Virus record (IMG/VR): IMGVR_UViG_3300042691_039422
Coordinates: 1-58,138 of that record
Length of the DNA stretch: 58,138 bases
From: a virus
Strand: one strand, 5' to 3'
The number at the start of each line of letters is the position of its first letter. Positions within the stretch are counted from its first letter, which is position 1. Shown here in pieces: positions 42,181 through 48,298 of the stretch. A model generated the notes under the pieces. That model did no database searches and was not told the DNA's origin. It saw only the letters and a program-made list of their open reading frames with translations. The position numbers and the translations under genes are program-made.

Positions 42181-43496
42181 AAAAGGCAAAGCTCCTCTTG
42201 GGTGAGGTGGGTCGCACACTCGGCCTGATCCGGGTACGTCCGGAGACCCAGTGTGCGTTGGAACCGAATCAGGTTGCGGGCGAGGGCCCGGTTACGTTTG
42301 GTGAAGTCCAGGGGTCTGGAGACGCGGTCGCAGGATTCGATAGGGCGCAACAGGTGCGGCAGGTAGTTGTGATAGTAGGAGAGCGCGTTCCGCATTTCCC
42401 GAAGGCGGTAGCGGAAAATGAAGTGGAGGAAGGGATTGGGGAACCGGGCGGACGCCACGAGGGGGCGATAGGTGGGACACGCGATGAAGACGAGGTCGGG
42501 GGAGTGGAGGAACTCCAGGATGTCGGCCATGTGATCGTTGATGCGGGAGAAGAAGTTGAGTTCTTCGATGTAGTCGGGTTCTGATTGGACGCAGCGGAGG
42601 TGACGGCTCTCGTTGAACTCGCCGTGCCAGTCCCGGCTTGTGTCGAAGGAGCCGGTGGGCAGGTCAACGACGACGCAGTGGTTGCAGGAGAGGGGTTCGT
42701 CGAGGTGCTGAAATTTGTGGGCGCGGAAGAGGTGGGGGCGATGCTGTTTCTGGTAGGGGAGTTGGGCGAGGATGGGGTTGCAGATGGAGTGGAGGGCTTG
42801 GAAGAAGCGGCGGTGGTAGGGGATGGGGATGCAGCCGCGGTTGATGAACCAGGTGCGGCGAGCCTTGTTCTCCCACTTGTTGACGGCCGGGAGGTGGAGG
42901 AGCGAGGCGTGGATCTGGTCGGGCGTGGGCTTGGCCACGGCGGGCTCGGGCGTGGACTCGACGGCGACCGCCATGACGGGGGTCTTGCGCTTGGCCTTGG
43001 TCCTGAGGGGCCGGGCGGCGACGATGCCCTGGGCTTTGTTCTTGGTGTAGAAGAGGTCGGGGAACCGGTAGGCGAAGGTGGGCGCGATGTAGGGGCGCTC
43101 GGTGGAAAGGGGGCCGGTGTCGAGGAGGTACTGGCGGAGCTGGAAGGCCTGCTCGCGGGTGAGAGAGTCGGGGTCGACGAGGACCGGATCGTGGACGACG
43201 AGAGTGTGGCCGTTGCGGACGGTGACGCAGCGGGTGCCGGGGGCAGGGGTCGGGTTGGTGGCACGGATGGTGCTGATGGCCTCGTCGAGGGAGCTGTAGC
43301 CGATGGCGTCGGTGTGCTTCTCGAAGGAGAGCGGGTCGCCCGAGAGCTGGTAGACGGTCTGGCTGTCCTCGTAGGTGGGCACGGCGTGCCAGATGGCTTC
43401 GTGCGGGTTGACCGGCAAGGTCATGGGGCCGTGCGGCGTGTGGAACTGGGCGTACTCAACCTTGCGCTTGGGGATGGACGGGAGGGACAGGGTCAT
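42177..43496 (-). CDS. Large hypothetical replication-module protein
   Basis: 439 residues, start 43496 with GGAG upstream. The N-terminal third contains two apparent alpha/beta segments, then a Lys/Arg-rich linker (about 165-185). The C-terminal half has Trp, Cys and His clusters (ARRTWFINRGCIPIPYHRRF, CNHCVVVDLPTG) and ends in helices. The cysteine/histidine-rich region hints at metal binding. No family recognised. It overlaps the end of the uracil-DNA glycosylase gene by 41 bases. Confidence 0.5.
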   Translation of the reverse strand: MTLSLPSIPKRKVEYAQFHTPHGPMTLPVNPHEAIWHAVPTYEDSQTVYQLSGDPLSFEKHTDAIGYSSLDEAISTIRATNPTPAPGTRCVTVRNGHTLVVHDPVLVDPDSLTREQAFQLRQYLLDTGPLSTERPYIAPTFAYRFPDLFYTKNKAQGIVAARPLRTKAKRKTPVMAVAVESTPEPAVAKPTPDQIHASLLHLPAVNKWENKARRTWFINRGCIPIPYHRRFFQALHSICNPILAQLPYQKQHRPHLFRAHKFQHLDEPLSCNHCVVVDLPTGSFDTSRDWHGEFNESRHLRCVQSEPDYIEELNFFSRINDHMADILEFLHSPDLVFIACPTYRPLVASARFPNPFLHFIFRYRLREMRNALSYYHNYLPHLLRPIESCDRVSRPLDFTKRNRALARNLIRFQRTLGLRTYPDQAECATHLTQEELCLL

Positions 43497-44316
43497 GGTA
43501 ACTCCGGAAGTCGGGGCGCGAGGGAAGCGGCATGGTGCCGTGAACGTGGGCGGCGAGCAGGTGCATGTGGCCGCCGATGGCGTGACACGCGTTGAGGTCG
43601 CGGAGCATGAAGGCGGGGTGGTAGGTGCCGAAGATCGTAAGGACACCCCTCCCATCCTCCAGCCCGGGAGTCGGTTCTTGCATCCCGGAGCGGGGGGACG
43701 TCTCCGTACTTGGGCTACCGGTCGCGGGCGGAGGGATGGGAGGGGTTTTGCGGGGCTTGCGCTTGGGGACGGGGATGGGAGGGGGGAACGGGAGCTGGAG
43801 GCCCTGGCGCTTGAGGAGGGCCTTGAGGGTGGGCTTCTTCTGGGAGGGGTCCAGCAGTTTGAGGGTGTGCGTGACGGCAGGCCCGCCGAGGAGGAGCAGG
43901 GTGAGGGAGCAGTGGGAGGCGAGCAGGTGCTTGATGTCGTTGAGGAGGTAGGGCGAGCAGGCCCGGTAGACGGGGTTGGGGACGTTGTCGCCGTTGCCGT
44001 GGAAGCAGCGGGCGGTGTTGGTCACGTAGATGGTGACGGAGGGGTGGAGCTTGGCGGCGTCGAGGTAGACGGACTGGAGGGCCTGGCCGGACTTGCCGAC
44101 GAAAGGCGTGCCGCAAGCGTTCTCCCAATAGCCCGGATTCTGTCCGACCACGAGGAGCGCGGGGCTGGATGGGAGGGGTGCGAGGGAGTCAGGCAGTCGG
44201 TGGAGTCCGATGCCGACGTGGCGGGCAGTCTTGTGGAGAGGGCAGAGGGTGCAGCCGGGGCGATGGGAGGGGAACTGGGGAAGGGGGATGGGGTCGGCGA
44301 AGGTGCGGTGCTGCAT
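43456..44316 (-). CDS. Uracil-DNA glycosylase superfamily protein (family 4/5-like)
   Basis: 286 residues from ATG 44316 (GAGG seven bases upstream). The iron-sulphur type N-terminus CTLCPLHKTA is followed by LVVGQNPGYWE (motif 1), ARCFHG and a further cysteine completing four, and ends with the second motif GTYHPAFMLRD. The enzyme removes uracil from DNA. A basic, proline-rich insertion of about 50 residues (about 185-235) interrupts the fold before the last motif. Two motif copies fall in variable parts: APLPSS (44171) and DGRGV (43644). Use in repair, or against uracil-bearing rivals, is open. Confidence 0.7.
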   Translation of the reverse strand: MQHRTFADPIPLPQFPSHRPGCTLCPLHKTARHVGIGLHRLPDSLAPLPSSPALLVVGQNPGYWENACGTPFVGKSGQALQSVYLDAAKLHPSVTIYVTNTARCFHGNGDNVPNPVYRACSPYLLNDIKHLLASHCSLTLLLLGGPAVTHTLKLLDPSQKKPTLKALLKRQGLQLPFPPPIPVPKRKPRKTPPIPPPATGSPSTETSPRSGMQEPTPGLEDGRGVLTIFGTYHPAFMLRDLNACHAIGGHMHLLAAHVHGTMPLPSRPDFRSYHDPVPPVHPQAQG

Positions 44317-44573
44317 AGCCACGCCTCATGGAAGGGGACGGGGACACGGGAGAACTCGAAGTGACGGACGTCGAGCGGGATGGTGCGGGGTGTAGTCGCC
44401 ATGCCCGCGACCTCGATGAGGAGGAAGGGGTACGAGACGGCCTTGACCTCGAAGGGCATGCCCGGGAGGAGGAGGAAGGTGGGCGGGTCAATCGACCGGT
44501 TCGGGTTGGTCTTCAGGATGGTCAGCAGGTCGCCGACGTGGACGTCTTCTGCGTGGCGAATGGGGTGGCTCAT
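44022..44573 (-). CDS. Hypothetical protein overlapping the glycosylase gene
   Basis: 183 residues from ATG 44573. The first about 85 residues look like a compact beta-rich domain (HVGDLLTILKTNPNRSIDPP, FEVKAVSYPFLLIEVAG). Beyond that the reading frame overlaps the glycosylase gene by about 295 bases and becomes Ser/Pro/Ala-rich, probably unconstrained sequence without a stop. No ribosome site is obvious and translation may be coupled to the upstream gene. Function not recognised. Confidence 0.5.
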   Translation of the reverse strand: MSHPIRHAEDVHVGDLLTILKTNPNRSIDPPTFLLLPGMPFEVKAVSYPFLLIEVAGMATTPRTIPLDVRHFEFSRVPVPFHEAWLCSTAPSPTPSPFPSSPPIAPAAPSALSTRLPATSASDSTDCLTPSHPSHPAPRSSWSDRIRAIGRTLAARLSSASPARPSSPSTSTPPSSTPPSPST

Positions 44574-44910
44574 GGGTGAAGGAGGGTAGGACCTCGGGCG
44601 ACAGCGAGGTCGGCGGGATTTCGCCCAGTGCGTCGTAGAGAAGGAAGAGGAGGGAGCGCAGGGAGCGGATGTCGGCGGAGATGGATGGGGAGGGGTGGTG
44701 TGGAAGAAGGGACTGGAGGTGGATGGAGAGGGATTCGGTGAGGAGACGGACGTCAGCGGGCGGGAGGGAGAAGGCGAGCTTGTTCGACGAGGAAGGAGAC
44801 GATGAAGCAGATGGCGAAGATGAAGAGGAGGACCCAGGCGGTGGCGAGGAAGAGGATGTGCCAGAGGCGGCGGAGGAGTTCGTTGAACTCTTGCGGGGTG
44901 GACGGGTCAT
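44488..44910 (-). CDS. Hypothetical protein overlapping a TM protein gene
   Basis: 140 residues from ATG 44910, with GGAG seven bases upstream. The first about 45 residues are Ser-rich and lie opposite a better-constrained membrane protein frame. The part from about residue 49 (LPPADVRLLTESLSIHLQSL) is a plausible helical domain, and the tail is Arg/Pro-rich. It overlaps both neighbours. It would be a small soluble protein. No family recognised. Confidence 0.45.
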   Translation of the reverse strand: MTRPPRKSSTNSSAASGTSSSSPPPGSSSSSSPSASSSPSSSNKLAFSLPPADVRLLTESLSIHLQSLLPHHPSPSISADIRSLRSLLFLLYDALGEIPPTSLSPEVLPSFTHEPPHSPRRRRPRRRPADHPEDQPEPVD

Positions 44911-45004
44911 GCTCAGGCTCCGGGTGTGGCGGGCGCGGAAAGGCGAGCGGAGAGGGGAGTTCCGATGATGGTCCGGACGGCGGCGTCTTGGGCGATTCGG
45001 GCAT
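44753..45004 (-). CDS. Small single-TM protein in an overlapping frame
   Basis: 83 residues from ATG 45004, with GGAGG nine bases upstream. The first half is proline-rich. The second half has a clear transmembrane segment (ILFLATAWVLLFIFAICFIV) preceded by a charged helix. The same frame stays open up to an ATG at 45445 with another hydrophobic leader (MATTALLLSALIVLASALLV), so a longer product or a separate small membrane protein is possible. Overlaps both neighbours. Confidence 0.45.
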   Translation of the reverse strand: MPESPKTPPSGPSSELPSPLAFPRPPHPEPEHDPSTPQEFNELLRRLWHILFLATAWVLLFIFAICFIVSFLVEQARLLPPAR

Positions 45005-45284
45005 TGCGGGCTGCCTCCAGGATGAGGGGTGCGGCGTGGAGCACGCCATAGGCGACTCCGACGTGGACGGGGCGGTTGTCGCGGATGAGGGGCGCCCGCT
45101 TGGAGTGCTCGTTGGGGAACTCGAAGTGGAGGATGTGGAGGCCGGAGCGGTAGCGGACGGAGATAAGGGCGTTGGTGAAGAGGTTGTGGATGCGGAGGTC
45201 GAAGGGGGCCGAAGTGTCGGACTTGTTGAGGAGGGATTCGAGCTCGGTGAGCTGGGCGATGATCTCGGGCGAGTCGGGCAGCAT
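44913..45284 (-). CDS. Hypothetical alpha/beta protein
   Basis: 123 residues, start 45284 with a strong AAGGAG. The sequence looks well-constrained: a helical N-terminus (PEIIAQLTELESLLN), central strands (RYRSGLHILHFEFPNE) and Ala-rich helices later. No family recognised. It is a member of the dense accessory cluster, with the TM-protein frame overlapping its 3' end. Confidence 0.6.
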   Translation of the reverse strand: MLPDSPEIIAQLTELESLLNKSDTSAPFDLRIHNLFTNALISVRYRSGLHILHFEFPNEHSKRAPLIRDNRPVHVGVAYGVLHAAPLILEAARNARIAQDAAVRTIIGTPLSARLSAPATPGA

Positions 45285-45369
45285 GGTTGACTCCTTGAAA
45301 CAAAGAAAGAACTGTTCGTGCCGGACGGACGTCGACAGACGGCCGGCACGAACAGACAGAGGCGGCCGA

Positions 45370-45897
45370 TCAGGGCGGTGTCCCGGACGAGGAGGGCGGA
45401 GGCGAGGACGATGAGGGCGGAAAGAAGGAGGGCAGTGGTGGCCATGAGAGGTCCGCGGTGTTGGGGACGAACCACTCGCCCCGGGATGTGGTCTGGATCG
45501 GGTTCTCGTCGATGAGGTCCTCGACGTTGGCGTACCAGAGACCGGGACCGGGGACGATGTGGGGGCAGTGGATGGCGCCGTAGAGGCGGGAGGCCAGCGT
45601 CGTGCAGTCGTCGGCCCACTGATCCCGTTCCTCCTCCGTTGTCGCGAGGTCGGATTCGAGGGAGCGGATGCGCTCGTGGAGGGTGTTGTAGAGGGACTCG
45701 ACCTCGGAGACGTAGTCGTTGAAGTCGTCCTCGGAGATGTAGACCTCTTGGAAGCGAGCGCGCCAGCTGGAGTTGTTCTCCTTGGTGTATTGGGTTTCGG
45801 AGGGGCGGGTGTTGCAATCGTTGCAGACACCGGCTTCCTCGAAGGCGACCTTGTCCAGGTTGGAGGAGGGCAGGGATGGGATGGGTTCGTGAGGCAT
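45370..45897 (-). CDS. Hypothetical protein with CxxC and coiled-coil
   Basis: 175 residues from ATG 45897. The N-terminal part holds VCNDCN, suggestive of a zinc finger as in HNH-like fragments. A charged helix (SEVESLYNTLHERIRSLESD) follows as a likely coiled coil. A Pro/Ser-rich tail overlaps a hydrophobic frame beginning at 45445. The start follows two GC-rich hairpins. No family confirmed. Confidence 0.55.
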   Translation of the reverse strand: MPHEPIPSLPSSNLDKVAFEEAGVCNDCNTRPSETQYTKENNSSWRARFQEVYISEDDFNDYVSEVESLYNTLHERIRSLESDLATTEEERDQWADDCTTLASRLYGAIHCPHIVPGPGLWYANVEDLIDENPIQTTSRGEWFVPNTADLSWPPLPSFFPPSSSSPPPSSSGTPP

Positions 45898-46009
45898 AAA
45901 TCCCCACTGCCCGGGGGAGGCGAGTGGGGTGAGACCCCGGCAACACACCGGGGCTCGGTGGAGGAAGAAGAGGTTACTTGTTGGGCATGGGAAGATCTCC
46001 TGGGGGAAA
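45898..46009 (-). promoter_or_regulatory. Structured leader with four-codon ORF
   Basis: Downstream (minus strand) of the tRNA-like element is AGGAG, nine bases, then ATG CCC AAC AAG TAA (45974-45988), a complete MPNK mini-ORF. It is followed by the hairpin GAGCCCCGG...CCGGGGTCTC and a second stem CCCCACT...AGTGGGG abutting the next start. The arrangement resembles an attenuator or translational leader but could be coincidental. Confidence 0.3.
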
Positions 46010-46140
46010 TGCAGCGGGCCGGAGTCGAACCGGCTGTGGCCATCGGCAACGTGCGAGAATCGAACTCGCCAAAGGCCTGCTTTTGACACCCGGCCTTACC
46101 CATTCGTTGCCTAGCGTGTCACCGTCCACGCCGCCGCTGC
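46010..46140 (-). ncRNA. Nested tRNA-like element
   Basis: Two T-arm-like hairpins with perfect five-base stems and canonical loops (GCGAG-TTCGATT-CTCGC and GCCGG-TTCGACT-CCGGC) lie in tandem on the minus strand. An outer acceptor stem GCAGCGG/CCGCTGC encloses a D-arm-like hairpin and a 67-base inner unit closed by GGCAACG/CGTTGCC. The inner unit lacks a normal D-arm and has a long hairpin with loop GTCAAAA instead of a canonical anticodon arm. The whole looks like a cloverleaf whose anticodon arm was replaced by a second tRNA-like fold. No coding gene overlaps it. Confidence 0.5.
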
Positions 46141-46148
46141 GGTGAGGC

Positions 46149-46535
46149 TTAGGGGGTGTGGGTGCCTTCGACGCCTCGGCCTTGGCGAGTGATGGTGCGG
46201 GAGCGGAGAGCCGCTTGGGCGCTGCGGATATGAGTGAGGGCCTGGTCGTTCTCGGGGCAGGCGAAGGGGCCTTGTTGGAAATTCCGGAGGCGGTCTTCGA
46301 GGATGGCGAGGAGGACTTCGTTGGTGAGGCCGTTGACGCCGTCGGCGATGGGGCCGTCTTGGAACTTGAGGTTGACGCCGAAGGAGGGGACGGAGCCGAC
46401 GCCGGGAACGTCGTGGCGGGGGCCGGAGATGTCGTAGCGGACGGGGGCCCCGCCCGTGCTGGGGCGGTGGGCAGTGAGTTCGATCTGACGGTTGCAGTCG
46501 TTGGTGTGGTGGGTTGTGATCTTGCGTTCGTTCAA
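46149..46535 (-). CDS. Acb2/Tad1 hairpin-domain-type protein (candidate anti-defence)
   Basis: 128 residues from TTG 46535, supported by AGGAG eight bases upstream. The C-terminal half has the pattern seen in phage proteins annotated as Acb2/Tad1 hairpin domain: NGLTNEVLLAILEDRL, FQQGPFACPEN, AALRSRTITRQ and a terminal RGVEGT. Acb2 and Tad1 proteins sequester cyclic nucleotide or cyclic ADP-ribose signals of CBASS and Thoeris defence. This assignment is from remembered family pattern and needs a profile search. The N-terminal half is beta-leaning (VNLKFQDGPIADG). Confidence 0.6.
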   Translation of the reverse strand: MNERKITTHHTNDCNRQIELTAHRPSTGGAPVRYDISGPRHDVPGVGSVPSFGVNLKFQDGPIADGVNGLTNEVLLAILEDRLRNFQQGPFACPENDQALTHIRSAQAALRSRTITRQGRGVEGTHTP

Positions 46536-46546
46536 GGGAGGGACTC

Positions 46547-46960
46547 CTAGCGGGTGCGGGCGGTGGGTTTGATGAGGTCGGCTACGTATTCGAGGATGTA
46601 GACGCGGGGCGCAAAGGTGGCCTTCACGGCGTCGTCGAGGCAGGGGAAGAAGCAGATGATGAGGACGATGGAGGCGATGGTGGAGATGACGCAGCCGAGG
46701 CCGTGGACGAAGCGGGCGTCTTCGGTGCTGGCGGGGAGGCGGGCGACGTGGTAGCAGCGGCGGAAGAGGAGGAAGCAGCCGAGGAGGAGCAGGAGAATGA
46801 CGAGGCAGTAGGCCCAGTTGGAGTAGGCGCCGTAGAGGGCGATGTCGCGGGCGAGCAGCGGGATTTGAGTTCCCGCAAAGTCGACACCAGACTTGAGGGT
46901 CTCAGTGAGGTAGTCGAGGAGTTGGTCGAGGCGGGAGGCGGCGTCTGGGGCGGGAAGCAT
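46547..46960 (-). CDS. Membrane protein with two TM segments
   Basis: 137 residues from ATG 46960 (GGAG upstream). Two transmembrane segments are clear: WAYCLVILLLLLGCFLLF (about 54-71) and GLGCVISTIASIVLIICFF (about 90-108). It lies among small accessory genes and could be a holin-like or superinfection-exclusion protein. The stop codon region overlaps the ribosome site of the Acb2/Tad1-like gene, indicating close coupling. Confidence 0.6.
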   Translation of the reverse strand: MLPAPDAASRLDQLLDYLTETLKSGVDFAGTQIPLLARDIALYGAYSNWAYCLVILLLLLGCFLLFRRCYHVARLPASTEDARFVHGLGCVISTIASIVLIICFFPCLDDAVKATFAPRVYILEYVADLIKPTARTR

Positions 46961-47091
46961 GGAAGGTCTCCGGTGTGGGTGGTGAGGGACTGGAAGTAGG
47001 AGGCGAGCCAGCGGTCTAGCTCGTCCATCAGCTCCGGCGTGAAGGGAGGGGCGTCGGGGTTGTCGTCGAGGATGTAGATGCTGGGCTTCAT
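46624..47091 (-). CDS. Hypothetical protein with short ordered N-terminus
   Basis: 155 residues from ATG 47091 (ATGA overlap with the preceding stop). Only the first about 50 residues (MKPSIYILDDNPDAPPF onward) look constrained. The remainder lies opposite the two-TM gene in another frame and is almost pure Ser/Pro/Ala. A short protein followed by read-through without a stop is likely. Function not recognised. Confidence 0.45.
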   Translation of the reverse strand: MKPSIYILDDNPDAPPFTPELMDELDRWLASYFQSLTTHTGDLPCFPPQTPPPASTNSSTTSLRPSSLVSTLRELKSRCSPATSPSTAPTPTGPTASSFSCSSSAASSSSAAATTSPASPPAPKTPASSTASAASSPPSPPSSSSSASSPASTTP

Positions 47092-47423
47092 GAGGTCTTG
47101 CGGGCGGCAATCATGGCGTCCGCGATGCGGTAGCGGATGGTGGCGAGGATCTCAGGGTATCGCTTGCCGTCCCAGGGGGCGTGTTGGGACATGCCGAGAA
47201 AGGCGCGACACTCCTCCGGGGTCTGGGGGGCCAACGCTTGTGCCTCGGTCACGGAGACGTTGGCGGCGAAGTAGTCGCGGAGGGACATGCCGGGTGAGGG
47301 CATCCCGACGTACTGGGAGGCAAACTGCAAGTCCCCTTCGCGGGAGTAGAACAGTTGATCCATCGCGCCCGGGAAGGCGGGGCCGCCGTCGTCAATCTTG
47401 GGTGGGGTGGGGGGTGTGGTCAT
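47088..47423 (-). CDS. Conserved phage protein with SLRDYFAA motif
   Basis: 111 residues from ATG 47423. The segment GMSLRDYFAANVSVTEA followed by YRIADAMIAARK is the pattern of a widespread family of small phage proteins of unknown function, often annotated as hypothetical. Start and stop overlap neighbours by four bases, so it is part of a translationally coupled chain. No catalytic motif. Confidence 0.65.
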   Translation of the reverse strand: MTTPPTPPKIDDGGPAFPGAMDQLFYSREGDLQFASQYVGMPSPGMSLRDYFAANVSVTEAQALAPQTPEECRAFLGMSQHAPWDGKRYPEILATIRYRIADAMIAARKTS

Positions 47424-48298
47424 GGGGTGGTGGTTCCTTTGGCGAGGTCGAGGGCGGCCGCGCGGTAGGTGGCGAGGAAGTACTTGGGGCACACGGGCGA
47501 ACGCCAGCCCATAGTCGTAATGTGGGCCTCAAACACCCTGTTTGCGTCGAGCGACTGCGACGACCCCATGCCGAATGATGCGACACATTGCCACCATCGC
47601 TCCCGAAGTTCCTCCGCCTTCGCGTAGGCGTGGAGGGAGGGGGACGCTGCAAGGAGGTGGACGTTGTTCTCGCCTCGGGCTTCCGCGAGCGGATTGCATG
47701 TAGCGATGTGACGACCGGGACCGCCTGCTGGGTTGTGGGGTTCGGCGGTACGGACTTCATAGGTCCACTTGCCGCCGTCCTTGGTAATGACCGGGACCCA
47801 GGATTTAGGGGGTTGGGGAGATGCGTTCCGGATGTACTTGTTGGGTGGGACGATGAAGCCCTTCTCGGTGATGGCGGGGTCGGGTGGGGTGGGCTTCTGG
47901 CGGAGTTCGTCCTGGTGGGCGGAGATCTCGCTTTGGGTCAGGTCGGACGGGGAAGGCTTGGGGGGAGGGGAGTAGGTGATGGGGAAGGAGAGCCAACTGG
48001 AGAGGGTGAAGAAGGAGCCGTAGGTGTCGGGGTTCTTCTGGGAGAGGGCGCCGAAGGGAACGGCTCGGACCATCCGAATAATTTCAGGAGAGGAAGAGCC
48101 CGGGTTGACTTCGGTGGAGAACCAGGTGAGGCACCAGTTGTACTCGCCAGGGAAGGCGAGGCAGGTGCTGTCAGTGCGACGGCACTCACCGATCTGGGGA
48201 AGTGGGGAGGTAGGTGAGGGTGGAGTGGGAGGGGGTGAAGTGGCGGGCTGGGCGGGAGATGAGGAGGGGCCAGGGGATGGTGGGAGGGGTGACGTCAT
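47420..48298 (-). CDS. Hypothetical protein
   Basis: 292 residues from ATG 48298 (GAGGAA upstream). The start is uncertain because the first about 37 residues overlap the beta-helix gene and are Pro/Ser-rich, partly encoded by motif copy 48282. From about residue 38 the sequence appears constrained (FPGEYNWCLTWFSTEV, then SGSFFTLSS-like), and the C-terminal third has ENNVHLLAASPSLHAYAKAE, which looks helical. No family recognised. The stop overlaps the next gene (ATGA). Confidence 0.5.
   Translation of the reverse strand: MTSPLPPSPGPSSSPAQPATSPPPTPPSPTSPLPQIGECRRTDSTCLAFPGEYNWCLTWFSTEVNPGSSSPEIIRMVRAVPFGALSQKNPDTYGSFFTLSSWLSFPITYSPPPKPSPSDLTQSEISAHQDELRQKPTPPDPAITEKGFIVPPNKYIRNASPQPPKSWVPVITKDGGKWTYEVRTAEPHNPAGGPGRHIATCNPLAEARGENNVHLLAASPSLHAYAKAEELRERWWQCVASFGMGSSQSLDANRVFEAHITTMGWRSPVCPKYFLATYRAAALDLAKGTTTP

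Noticed and set aside
31563-43595. Many long plus-strand frames in the minus arm
   Set aside because: All are Gly/Val/Glu/Asp-rich shadows typical of antisense to Ser/Pro/Leu-rich genes.
46010-46140. Two ordinary tandem tRNAs
   Set aside because: The T-arms and acceptors are perfect but neither unit can form a normal anticodon arm of 5 bp with U33, and the acceptor partners are nested, not sequential.
47938-48189. A small GTG-start frame overlapping the beta-helix stop
   Set aside because: Pro/Ser-rich and lies opposite the better-constrained 47420-48298 frame.
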